A stretch of 13,521 nucleotides of DNA from Atribacteria bacterium SCGC AAA255-N14 (GCA_000405345.1 ASPC01000053.1:1-13521); one strand, 5' to 3'. Counted from the stretch's first letter, positions 6,916-13,521 are shown. Made by a program: numbers and translations. The notes: generated from the sequence alone by a model not told the origin.

Positions 6916-6942
6916 GTCTGCCGGTCTACCGGTCTACCGGTC
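6916..6942. repeat. Tandem octamer array (GTCTACCG)
   Basis: Three 8-base units, GTCTGCCG, GTCTACCG, GTCTACCG, then GTC. The related composite repeat at the window start carries an octamer array of another sequence (ATTGACCT, 106-132) at a loosely corresponding place. Confidence 0.75.
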
Positions 6943-6965
6943 GAGAAAAATTCAGAAAACAAACT

Positions 6966-6992
6966 CCGTAGGACAGGCGTCTCGCCTGTCTA
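6966..6992 (+). repeat. 27-base palindromic repeat, copy 1
   Basis: The core ACAGGCG-TCT-CGCCTGT is itself a perfect seven-base-pair hairpin, within a 27-base unit starting CCGTAGG. An exact inverted copy lies at 7201-7227. Confidence 0.85.
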
Positions 6993-7200
6993 ATAGTTCA
7001 CACCACCTAATAGTTGTAAGAAACAATTGCGAGTAAAATTCTATTATAGTAACCGAAATGTTAAGTTTTTAATTTCGATCATTGGCTAATGATTATAAAT
7101 TCGACATATGTTTGAAGAATCCTTCTTTTAGAATGAAAAATATTGGAATATTTTTCATTTTTTAAATGTCGGCTTCAAATGTATCGTGTGTCATTCAGAA

Positions 7201-7227
7201 TAGACAGGCGAGACGCCTGTCCTACGG
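7201..7227 (-). repeat. 27-base palindromic repeat, copy 2 (inverted)
   Basis: Exact reverse complement of 6966-6992 over all 27 bases. The two copies are 208 bases apart and could form one long stem enclosing the intergenic segment. The copy nearest the phosphohexomutase lies about 120 bases past its stop. Confidence 0.85.
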
Positions 7228-7265
7228 GATTGGGGATAGAGAGAGGCTTGACATATATTAAAGAT

Positions 7266-7302
7266 GAGATTGCTTCGGTCGTTTCACTCCGCTGTAATGA
7301 CA
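7266..7302. repeat. GATTGC...TAATGACA palindromic repeat, intergenic copy
   Basis: This 37-base unit runs GAGATTGC ... CACTCCGCTGTAATGACA. It aligns with the 35-base unit inserted in the phosphohexomutase gene at 8140-8174, sharing both ends and the ACKCTCC centre. It lies 40 bases downstream of the phosphohexomutase stop codon. Confidence 0.75.
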
Positions 7303-7343
7303 TTTAAGGATAAGATGGGTCGGATGAATCCGCCCCTTATATT

Positions 7344-9143
7344 TTAATCAGGTTTAATAATAGAATTTATTTTTTGTAAGATATTGGATTTGATGAGGTT
7401 AAGTTTTTGCTGAGCCTCCTCTCTGGTAGGGGCGTGAAAAGACAGATACAGCTTGATTTTGGGCTCGGTCCCCGAGGGGCGCAGGACATACCAGGAGCCA
7501 TCGGAAAATATAATCTTTAAGACATTAGAACGGGGTAAGTCAATCCGGGTAGTCTTTTTAGATTTTAAATCTAAACTTTTTTGTAAGAGAATATCATCTA
7601 TTCGGGCAATTTCCATACCTTCTATTTGAAGGGTTTCTTTTCTAAAGGCTTCCATAATCTCAGCAATCTTCTTCTCCCCTTTCTGACCTTCCAGGTAGAT
7701 GGAGTGCTGAACTTCTTCGTAGTAACCATATTTCTTGTAGAGGTCTTCTAAAACCTGGAGCAGGTTGAACCCATTTTTAAGATAATAGGCGGCCATCTCG
7801 GCAATCAACATGGCGGAGATTACGGCATCTTTGTCGCGCACAAAATCTCCGGTTAGGTAGCCGATACTCTCTTCGTAGCCGAAGAGGAATTCTTTGCCTT
7901 CTTTTTCTTGAATGTTCTTTTCCATACTGCAGATAAATTTAAAGCCGGTCAGGGTTTCGTAGGTGTCTACATTAAAGGTGTCGGCAATTATTTTGGACAT
8001 ATCGCTGGTCACTATAGTCTTTACGATAAAGCCGTTAGGAGGAAGTTGATTCAGCTCTTTTTTACTGCTTAGGATGTAATAGAGAAGCAGGATGCCGACC
8101 TGGTTACCGTTTAGGACGGTGTATTTATTCTGGTGAGCAGGGATTGCCGCGTCATTACGCTCCTCGTAATGACAGATGGGGTTTTTTACCGCCATACCAA
8201 TTCGGTCAGCGTCCGGGTCTGTGGCAATTAGAATTTCAGCGCCTACTCGACTACCTAATTTAATAGCCAGCTCAAAGGCGGCAGGATATTCGGGATTGGG
8301 TGATTCCACAGTAGAAAAATCCGGGTCGGGTTGCACCTGCTCTTCTACCACAAATACATTGGTAAATCCTCTTTCTTTTAAGATTTTCCTTATGGGGATA
8401 TTTCCAGCACCGTGAAGTGGGGTATAGACTATCTTGATGGATTTGTCTATCTGTTCATCATTTCTAATGGTGAGTTCTTTTACCTTGCGTAGATAAACCT
8501 CATCCACCTCCGGGCTAATTATATTAAACAAGCCTTTTTGGACAGCGGCGGGGTGGTCAAGTTTTTTAATCAGAGAGTAATCTTTTATCCGGTTAATATG
8601 GTAAATTATTTTATCGGCAATCTCGGGGATTATCTGCCCGCCATCGAACCCATAGACTTTGTAGCCGTTGTATTCCGGGGGATTGTGGCTGGCGGTAACC
8701 ACTATACCGGCTACGGCGTGCAGGTGACGGACTGCAAAGGAAAGCTCGGGAGTGGAACGAACATCCTCAAAGAGATATGCTTTGATATTGTTGGCGTTAA
8801 GGACTAAGGCGATGGTCTCGGAAAATTCGCGGGATTTATGGCGGCAATCGTGAGCGATAATTACACCGCGATTTAGATATTGTTGGGAATCTTTTTGCTC
8901 CCGGGCTTTTTCGATAAGATAAACAGCCAGACCCTGAGTTGCCCGGGAAACAGTATAGATATTCATTCGGTTGGTGCCCATACCTATTTTACCGCGCAGA
9001 CCACCGGTTCCGAATTCTAGATCTTTATAAAAACGATCTTTTATTTCTTCTTCGTTGCCGGCAAGGGCACGTAATTCTGCTTTGTCTTCGTCGCTAAAAT
9101 ATTCATTTTCTAACCAAAAATTATATTTTTCTAAGTAATTCAA
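7344..9143 (-). CDS. Phosphoglucomutase/phosphomannomutase (alpha-D-phosphohexomutase)
   Basis: This 599-residue cytoplasmic enzyme interconverts hexose 1- and 6-phosphates, supplying glucose-1-P or mannose-1-P for glycan and storage-polymer synthesis. All superfamily signatures are present. The active-site serine loop TASHNPPEYNGYK has Ser152 as the phosphoserine. The Mg-binding loop is DPDADR (309-314), the sugar-binding loop GYEESIGY (422-429), and the phosphate-binding loop RPSGTEPK (555-562). Length fits the PgcA-like long subgroup (about 570-600). The start is TTG, supported by AAGGAG nine bases upstream. Unusual: residues about 322-338 (PICHYEERNDAAIPAHQ) are encoded by an inserted palindromic repeat (8140-8174) just after the metal loop, with the reading frame kept. 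It begins 17 bases after the AAA ATPase gene stops, so the two are probably co-transcribed, though no functional link is evident. Glucose versus mannose preference cannot be read from sequence. Confidence 0.95.
   Translation of the reverse strand: MNYLEKYNFWLENEYFSDEDKAELRALAGNEEEIKDRFYKDLEFGTGGLRGKIGMGTNRMNIYTVSRATQGLAVYLIEKAREQKDSQQYLNRGVIIAHDCRHKSREFSETIALVLNANNIKAYLFEDVRSTPELSFAVRHLHAVAGIVVTASHNPPEYNGYKVYGFDGGQIIPEIADKIIYHINRIKDYSLIKKLDHPAAVQKGLFNIISPEVDEVYLRKVKELTIRNDEQIDKSIKIVYTPLHGAGNIPIRKILKERGFTNVFVVEEQVQPDPDFSTVESPNPEYPAAFELAIKLGSRVGAEILIATDPDADRIGMAVKNPICHYEERNDAAIPAHQNKYTVLNGNQVGILLLYYILSSKKELNQLPPNGFIVKTIVTSDMSKIIADTFNVDTYETLTGFKFICSMEKNIQEKEGKEFLFGYEESIGYLTGDFVRDKDAVISAMLIAEMAAYYLKNGFNLLQVLEDLYKKYGYYEEVQHSIYLEGQKGEKKIAEIMEAFRKETLQIEGMEIARIDDILLQKSLDLKSKKTTRIDLPRSNVLKIIFSDGSWYVLRPSGTEPKIKLYLSFHAPTREEAQQKLNLIKSNILQKINSIIKPD
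8140..8174. repeat. Palindromic repeat inserted in-frame in the phosphohexomutase gene
   Basis: The 35-base unit contains perfect nine-base arms GTCATTACG (8151-8159) and CGTAATGAC (8165-8173) and starts GGGATTGC. It matches the intergenic copy at 7266-7302. Translated on the minus strand it gives ICHYEERNDAAIP, the typical reading of this kind of repeat when inside a gene. Flanking codons restore the normal enzyme sequence on both sides. Confidence 0.85.
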
Positions 9144-9160
9144 TTTCTAAAACTCCTTTT

Positions 9161-10639
9161 TTAATTTATTATCAATAAAAGCAGCCAGGCGGGGATTAGC
9201 CATAATATTTTATCATTCTGCTCCATTTTATCCAACAAATCTTTGCTAACTACTATCCCTTCTCTAACTCCATATTTTTCCATAAATTTAATTATCCCTT
9301 TCAAATCTCTTGGCAAAATAGTATTACGATATTTAACCTCGACAGGCAGAAGAAAATTACCGCTGCCTGTTCCTGTATCTAAATCAAGGACAAAGTCAAC
9401 CTCTTCCTTTTCTCTCCAATAAAAAACATTATCCTTTAAGAAACACCTGCCAACCAAGCTCTCTACTTTTTGACCCTCTACTCTATTCTCGTTATTCCTC
9501 CCTCCAAAGACAGTGATCAAGCCGCTATCGATAAGATGAATCTTCTGATTACTGCGAATCTGTTTTTCTACAGAAGGAGAATATTTTTTTATCCCGAAAA
9601 CTAAAAATGATTCGATGAGATAATTCAAATACTTTAGGGTATATTCTCGGCTCAGACAGAGAGAATTGGCTATATTGGTAATGTTTATGATGTCAGAAGA
9701 ATGACCGGCTAAATAGAGGAAAAATTTTTCCAAAACCTGCGGTTTTTTTATTTCGTAAAGGTCTACCAGGTCTCGATAAATCACTTTTTCAATAACATCT
9801 TCTCGAAGAAACCTCTGCCACAGAATAGGATTTTCTATCTCCAGAAGATGTGGAAATCCTCCCCGATTAAGATATTCAGCAAAAAGAATTTTGATTTTAT
9901 TTTGATAGGGAATCAGCTGGTCGATTGGCGATGAGCTGTCTATGTCCGAAAAAAGACCTGTTACCCCTTTAAGCAAATTGGAAGGGGCATATTTTCTCTG
10001 CAAATTAAGAATAATTTTATCTAATCTTTTATCTTTTAATTGACAGGATAAAAACTCATAGAAACTAAAGGGTAATATAAGCTCTTCTATGGTCCTGCCC
10101 ATTAAAGATTCAGAACCTCTCTTGATAAGAGAAGTTGAGGAACCTGACAATATAAATTTTAGAGGATACTTTTTATCAAAATATTTTTTTATTTCAAACT
10201 GCCACCCCTCCCAGAAGTGAACCTCATCTAAAAAAAGATAGATTTTCTCATTGGGTTTTAATTCTTTTATGATTTTTTCTCTTAACTGTTCATAAACATC
10301 TAATATATCAGACAGGTTTATCCGTGAATCTGAGGAAGGTTTGGTGAGCAATTTTAACTCAGGATCATCACAGGAAAGGTAAATTATATTTTGAGCTGGT
10401 ATTTCTCTTTTACTGATTAATTCATCAATAATTTGATAAAGAAGGGTGGTCTTTCCTGTCCTTCGCGGTCCTTTAATAAGGATAGCCCGATCCAGTTTAA
10501 AATACTCAAGGAGCTTTTTTAATACCGGCCTTTGATAAATTAGCTTGAGGGAGTCTGGAACTCTATGGTCTATCCACCACGGGTTATGGAAATATAAAAG
10601 TTTTTTTAGTTTTTCTTTGCCTTCTATATTTTTTATCAT
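9161..10639 (-). CDS. AAA-family ATPase with DUF4143-type C-terminal domain
   Basis: This 492-residue cytoplasmic protein has Walker A GPRRTGKT (57-64), Walker B IYLFLDEV (133-140) and a sensor-like LSGSSTSLI (164-172), as in the large 'predicted ATPase, AAA+ superfamily' group (COG1373). The C-terminal half matches DUF4143 in layout: a helix-rich winged-helix-like part (about 290-385, LYEIKKPQVLEKF and a recognition-helix-like SREYTLKYLNYL). It ends with a PD-(D/E)xK-type core WREKEEVDFVLD...PVEVKYR. Family members are widespread, often horizontally transferred, and have no settled function. No nuclease or helicase substrate can be read here. ATG start with a weak AAAGGGA site. It is the first gene of a probable operon with the phosphohexomutase, behind a strong promoter. 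It appears intact. Confidence 0.88.
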   Translation of the reverse strand: MIKNIEGKEKLKKLLYFHNPWWIDHRVPDSLKLIYQRPVLKKLLEYFKLDRAILIKGPRRTGKTTLLYQIIDELISKREIPAQNIIYLSCDDPELKLLTKPSSDSRINLSDILDVYEQLREKIIKELKPNEKIYLFLDEVHFWEGWQFEIKKYFDKKYPLKFILSGSSTSLIKRGSESLMGRTIEELILPFSFYEFLSCQLKDKRLDKIILNLQRKYAPSNLLKGVTGLFSDIDSSSPIDQLIPYQNKIKILFAEYLNRGGFPHLLEIENPILWQRFLREDVIEKVIYRDLVDLYEIKKPQVLEKFFLYLAGHSSDIINITNIANSLCLSREYTLKYLNYLIESFLVFGIKKYSPSVEKQIRSNQKIHLIDSGLITVFGGRNNENRVEGQKVESLVGRCFLKDNVFYWREKEEVDFVLDLDTGTGSGNFLLPVEVKYRNTILPRDLKGIIKFMEKYGVREGIVVSKDLLDKMEQNDKILWLIPAWLLLLIIN

Positions 10640-10679
10640 TCTATTTCCCTTTATTATTCACTGTAGAATTGCTAACTGT

Positions 10680-10708
10680 AGTTTACAATATATTGGATTT
10701 TTTGTCAA
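10680..10708 (-). promoter_or_regulatory. Strong sigma-70-type promoter of the ATPase-phosphohexomutase operon
   Basis: TTGACA (10708-10703), exactly 17 bases, then TAAACT (10685-10680). The -35 box is a perfect consensus. The expected start near 10673 gives a leader of about 35 bases before the ATPase ATG. Confidence 0.7.
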
Positions 10709-10719
10709 CTCTGGTTTGC

Positions 10720-10793
10720 GATTGAAATTGCCGCTCGCACGTTCGGCAAGCGCGAAAGGACTAAGATGGATTCCCATTTTCATGGGAATGACA
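10720..10793. repeat. Composite palindromic repeat upstream of the ATPase promoter
   Basis: Two palindromes lie side by side. The first is imperfect and GC-rich (CGCTCGC at 10732-10738 with GCAAGCG at 10746-10752). The second is ATTCCCAT-TTTC-ATGGGAAT (10770-10789), followed by GACA. The second belongs to the same family as 303-356. The short open frames seen across it on both strands are the translated repeat, not genes. Confidence 0.75.
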
Positions 10794-10866
10794 TAATAAG
10801 AAGCGGGAACGACAGGCGAAACTCCTTTTTTGCTAATTGGGGAATTGGTAAATAGGTTAATTAATA

Positions 10867-11673
10867 TCATTCTATATATAAGGCCTGGAGAACTTCTTTG
10901 GTTTCTAAGTTCTGGACAAATATTACCAGGTGTAGAATCTCTTCTTCTTTATCGGTCTCGGATTCCGGGGAGAGTGATATTTCGGGAATAAATTTAAAAC
11001 TAAAGGTATCTCCGGGTAAGAATGTGGGGGGTATGTTCTGGAAAAGGAGTATGTCTTGAATATAATTATATAGGCCGGGCCCGTCTCCTTCTTTTCCGAC
11101 CATTCCGCAGACTGCTAAATCTTCTAAAGGGATATCACTTATATTTTTTACTGTCCCTTCAATAATTATGTTCGGAAGAGGGTTAGGGTGAGGGGTCTTA
11201 ATCGCAATCGCCGTCAATTCAAGAAGAGATGACCTGGTAAGTTCTTCATCAATAGCACCTTTATAGCATTCATAATTTCCTTCAACACAATCACAAGACA
11301 AGCCCTGAAGTCTTTTGGTTAGACCGTCGATAAATACATCAGGGGTACCTCTTTTGCCATCACCTGCATACCAATTGTAACGGGCATTGGTTTCCGGGGT
11401 ATCGTAGCCATCACCCCAGAGGTGTTCCTGTACCAGAATGAATTTGGAAGTGCCATATTCCCAGGCTAAGTCTTCCATACAGAATTCAGCAGTGGGACAG
11501 GTAAGACAGCCTCCCTGGACAAATAGTTCTACCAGGACAGTACGGGGAACAGTTTTTGGTGTAGAATCGATATTTTGGGCAAAGACTCGGGTGGTAAGAA
11601 AATTATTACCAGATAGCGTTAATAGAAATATTATTAAAAATATGAAAATAAATTTCTTTTCTTTCATCCTCAC
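10867..11673 (-). CDS. Exported thioredoxin-fold protein with CxxC motif (DUF1223/Omp28-like)
   Basis: This 268-residue protein has a Sec signal peptide (hydrophobic residues 8-21, processing likely near VFAQ, 30-33). The mature part opens with VLVELFVQGGCLTCPTAE: a strand, then a C56-L-T-C59 redox motif. It continues with HLWGDGYDTPETNARYNWY and a GTPDVFIDG segment (109-117) that should carry the cis-proline of a thioredoxin fold. This resembles the DUF1223/Omp28 exported thioredoxin-like group. Four further cysteines (65, 127, 129, 136) may add disulfides. A C-terminal beta-rich domain (about 150-268, FLPGDTFSFKFIPE) follows. Likely an extracytoplasmic thiol or disulfide role; substrate unknown. 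The start is uncertain: GTG at 11673 (AAGGA six bases upstream) or ATG at 11667. Confidence 0.75.
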   Translation of the reverse strand: MRMKEKKFIFIFLIIFLLTLSGNNFLTTRVFAQNIDSTPKTVPRTVLVELFVQGGCLTCPTAEFCMEDLAWEYGTSKFILVQEHLWGDGYDTPETNARYNWYAGDGKRGTPDVFIDGLTKRLQGLSCDCVEGNYECYKGAIDEELTRSSLLELTAIAIKTPHPNPLPNIIIEGTVKNISDIPLEDLAVCGMVGKEGDGPGLYNYIQDILLFQNIPPTFLPGDTFSFKFIPEISLSPESETDKEEEILHLVIFVQNLETKEVLQALYIE

Positions 11674-11787
11674 CTATTTCCTTTTATATATCCTGTGGCC
11701 GTTCATTGTTTATATTGATATTTAGTATATCTTTTATAATATCAAATCTTCAGAAATATGCAAGGAAAAAAGTTCAAAGGTGTCAGT

Positions 11788-11852
11788 GGGGTCAGGTCTC
11801 CACATTTGAAAGGTTTTAAATAAAGTTATGTCAAATGTGGAGACCTGACCCC
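11788..11852. repeat. GGGGTCAGGTCT-family inverted repeat
   Basis: Perfect 22-base arms, 11788-11809 and 11831-11852, enclose a 21-base loop. The arm reads GGGGTCAGGTCTCCACATTT then GA. The right side also keeps the CATAA extension found in the copy at 13494-13521. It sits 30 bases past the stop of the BIG2 lipoprotein gene and could end or protect its transcript. Confidence 0.85.
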
Positions 11853-11882
11853 TATATTTCCCAAGCGATTAGCCTGTCCCCT

Positions 11883-13133
11883 TTATAATGCTGTAACTGT
11901 AACAATTACTGTATCTATCATGGTAATTCCCTCTTCTGTATAGCTTACAGTAATTGTTGCTGTGCCTACAGATACCCCGGTAACCACTCCTGAATTATTG
12001 ACCTTAGCAATAGGCCCATCACTTGGTTCATAACTAATGTCTTCTGAAATTAGACCTGCTCCATCTATATCCACAAAAGAAGTGTCACTATAGTTAGCTC
12101 TAATTTGAATAATAGGCTGCGAATTATCTACAGGAATTACCATCGTTGGTGGAGTTACTGAAATAGCAATTAGGATTACTGGTGCTGGTTCAACTTTTAC
12201 ATATATTATATCGGTTTTGGTGATAGTGCCTTCTGTATAGCTTACAGTAATTGTTTTCCAATCATCATCGCTTGCAGTTACTCCGGTAACCACTCCTAAG
12301 GCATTTACAGTAATAATGTCCGGGGTGTCTATAGAATCAACGGCATAACTGGCATTGGCATCATTTAGTGCTATATCAGCAGGAGTAGTTGAACCCTCAT
12401 AGTAAGCTTTAATGGATGTTATTGGTTGGGAACTTCCTACAAATATATTCATAAATTCAGGCTCAACTTTAATATAACTTAAAGCCGGTGGAACTGTTAC
12501 AGTTATCGTATCAGTTTTAGTAATATCGTCTTCTTCTGTATAGTTTTCTGTATAACTCACAGTTATTATTGCCTCACCTGCAGATACTCCGGTAACTACT
12601 CCTGTAGTACTGACAGCAGCAACAGCTTCATCATCTGAACTGTAGCTTACATCATCGGAGTTTAATTCTATGGACGAAGTTGTTTCATTATCATAGTGAG
12701 CGGTAATAGAAGATATGTCTTCCGAATTTCCTACGTATACAGTCATTTCGGAAGGAACTACTACAATGGACTCAAGCAGAGCTTCTGCTACAATTATGGT
12801 AAACTTTTGAAAACTAGATTTTTTTCCATCATTTACTTCTACTATAACCTGATAATTCCCATCTTCTGTTGGAATCCAGCTTATTACGTTAGTTTCATCG
12901 ATTTCCATATCTTCAGGACATTCACCTTCAACTAAAGTATATGTTAAGGGATCATCATCTGCATCAGTAGCAATTACCTCATAGGTATATTCTACGCCAA
13001 CTTTTGCATTAATTACCGCAACCGATATTATCTCTGGTGCTTTATTTTTATTAAAAAACCCTCCCAAACAACCTGATGTAAGCAAAATAAATATTAATAA
13101 CAACGAAATAAATAATACTTTCTTAGTTCTCAT
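11883..13133 (-). CDS. BIG2-repeat surface lipoprotein
   Basis: This 416-residue protein has a lipoprotein-type signal peptide (hydrophobic residues 7-19, then LLTSGC with Cys22 as the likely lipidated residue). A cadherin/He_PIG-like Ig domain follows (about 31-116: APEIISV, DADDDPLTYTL, ISWIPTEDGNYQVIVEVNDG). Three bacterial Ig-like group 2 repeats then follow (about 119-210, 214-312, 317-416), each ending in GVVTGV-[S/T]-A/V-G...ITVSYTE...TDTITVTV. Such proteins are cell-surface or periplasmic binding or adhesion modules; no catalytic domain is seen. The DNA of the three repeats stays similar (about 11935-11996, 12229-12296 and 12532-12603), suggesting fairly recent duplication or gene conversion. 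ATG start with AAGGGGG eight bases upstream and a strong promoter. Its strongly acidic repeats are typical for the family. Confidence 0.88.
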   Translation of the reverse strand: MRTKKVLFISLLLIFILLTSGCLGGFFNKNKAPEIISVAVINAKVGVEYTYEVIATDADDDPLTYTLVEGECPEDMEIDETNVISWIPTEDGNYQVIVEVNDGKKSSFQKFTIIVAEALLESIVVVPSEMTVYVGNSEDISSITAHYDNETTSSIELNSDDVSYSSDDEAVAAVSTTGVVTGVSAGEAIITVSYTENYTEEDDITKTDTITVTVPPALSYIKVEPEFMNIFVGSSQPITSIKAYYEGSTTPADIALNDANASYAVDSIDTPDIITVNALGVVTGVTASDDDWKTITVSYTEGTITKTDIIYVKVEPAPVILIAISVTPPTMVIPVDNSQPIIQIRANYSDTSFVDIDGAGLISEDISYEPSDGPIAKVNNSGVVTGVSVGTATITVSYTEEGITMIDTVIVTVTAL

Positions 13134-13169
13134 AATTTTTTACCCCCTTTTTTCTTTAATACTGTCCTT

Positions 13170-13198
13170 ATTATAGAAAAATAAAAAAGATAAATCAA
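13170..13198 (-). promoter_or_regulatory. Sigma-70-type promoter of the BIG2 lipoprotein gene
   Basis: TTGATT (13198-13193), exactly 17 bases, then a perfect TATAAT (13175-13170). The start codon lies 36 bases downstream, with a strong AAGGGGG ribosome-binding site in between. Confidence 0.7.
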
Positions 13199-13217
13199 TA
13201 TTATTTTTGTCATTGTC

Positions 13218-13446
13218 ATTTAAGAATCAAAAGTGCACTAACCTGAAATGGTACAAAAGATGTAATATAGAGCTAAAGCTTAAAGAGAAAACTAGTTCAC
13301 CACTACATGAGAAAATACAGCTTCGGATTGTACCAGATAAATAATCCAGTGTATCTAAAGTATGATTCTGGCATAAAAAAGAACTTTTAAGTGTCCAAAA
13401 AGTAAAAAATTCTAACCTTAATTCAGTGCACTTTTGATTCTTAAAT
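13218..13446. mobile_element. 229-bp element with perfect 22-bp terminal inverted repeats (MITE-like or IS remnant)
   Basis: The ends 13218-13239 and 13425-13446 are perfect inverses over 22 bases (outer end ATTTAAGAATC, inner end AAAAGTGCACT). A partial direct copy of the right end, AGTGCACTTTTGA, follows immediately at 13447-13459. The interior has no long open frame. On the minus strand around 13305-13350 the frames give LDYL and IWYN in different frames, faintly recalling the C-terminus of IS481-type transposases, so a decayed insertion sequence is possible. I see no clear target-site duplication. Confidence 0.5.
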
Positions 13447-13493
13447 AGTGCACTTTTGAAATTTAACTAACATATTATTTTTGCGTTTAGGAG

Positions 13494-13521
13494 GGGGTCA
13501 GGTCTCAACATTTGACATAAA
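13494..13521 (+). repeat. GGGGTCAGGTCT-family repeat, truncated by window edge
   Basis: GGGGTCAGGTCTCAACATTT followed by GACATAAA. It differs from the 11831-11852 arm by one base in the shared core. The matching inverted arm would lie outside the window. Confidence 0.7.

Larger units (their letters stand above)
6824..7343. repeat. Gene-free composite repeat region
   Basis: No gene is visible between the phosphohexomutase stop and the RHH-like promoter. The stretch is a mosaic. It holds a heptamer array (6837-6872), an octamer array (6916-6942), a palindromic 27-mer (6966-6992), a block resembling the window start (7080-7158, matching 210-286, with palindrome AAAAATATT-GG-AATATTTTT), the inverted copy of the 27-mer (7201-7227) and a GAGATTGC...AATGACA repeat (7266-7302). 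The segment 6828-6965 also resembles 21-95. The region likely gathered several small repeat families. Confidence 0.7.
13134..13521. other. Gene-free right flank with promoter and repeats
   Basis: There is no gene in these 388 bases. They hold the promoter of the BIG2 lipoprotein gene (13170-13198), a 229-base element bounded by perfect 22-base inverted repeats (13218-13446), a further half-copy of its end (13447-13459) and the start of a GGGGTCAGGTCT repeat cut by the window edge (13494-13521). Confidence 0.75.

Noticed and set aside
6770..7343. tRNA or other structured RNA gene in the large gap
   Set aside because: The palindromes present are explained by dispersed repeats. No cloverleaf or T-loop consensus was seen.
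8176..8807. Two plus-strand frames within the phosphohexomutase gene
   Set aside because: Antisense to a gene whose catalytic motifs are all conserved.
10545..10796. 83-aa plus-strand open frame
   Set aside because: Antisense to the ATPase start and then into the same repeat (ending WIPIFMGMT).
10658..10870. 70-aa minus-strand open frame
   Set aside because: Most of it is a translated palindromic repeat (VIPMKMGIHLSPFALAERA), and it overlaps the ATPase promoter.

Overview
The window is an AT-rich stretch of a bacterial chromosome. The cell is probably diderm: one product has a large outer-membrane-type beta-barrel region and most of the other genes encode Sec-exported proteins. The intergenic spaces are full of short palindromic repeats, tandem 7-8-mers and GGGGTCAGGTCT hairpins, a style common in uncultivated candidate-phylum bacteria. 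I cannot name the taxon from sequence alone. All eight genes I accept lie on the minus strand, so transcription runs from high to low coordinates.

From right to left: (1) a BIG2-repeat lipoprotein (11883-13133) behind a near-perfect sigma-70 promoter; (2) an exported thioredoxin-fold protein with a CxxC motif (10867-11673); (3) a probable operon of a DUF4143-type AAA ATPase (9161-10639) and a phosphohexomutase (7344-9143), with a TTGACA-N17-TAAACT promoter; (4) a repeat-filled gap of 574 bases; (5) a small ribbon-helix-helix-like protein (6548-6769) with its own promoter; (6) a promoter and structured leader with partial resemblance to a cyclic-di-GMP-I (GEMM) aptamer, ending in a U-tract; (7) a three-gene locus encoding a periplasmic chaperone-like protein, a 992-residue usher-like beta-barrel protein and a small exported pilin-like subunit (6215 down to 1639); (8) an exported protein with six QW-type prenyltransferase/squalene-cyclase repeats (343-1350).

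The most interesting unit is the leader plus chaperone-like/usher-like/subunit locus. Its logic resembles chaperone-usher fimbriae, but the proteins do not look like classical PapD/FimD/FimA: the barrel protein carries N-terminal NEW3-like Ig domains and two C-terminal carboxypeptidase-regulatory-like domains. A c-di-GMP-type leader would fit a surface-adhesion system. Both ideas are inference and testable by structure prediction and covariance-model search.

The second theme is repeat invasion. One palindromic repeat family sits in-frame inside the phosphohexomutase, adding about 16 residues just after the metal-binding loop. Another supplies the last codons of the QW-repeat protein. A 229-bp element with perfect 22-bp terminal inverted repeats lies at the right end.
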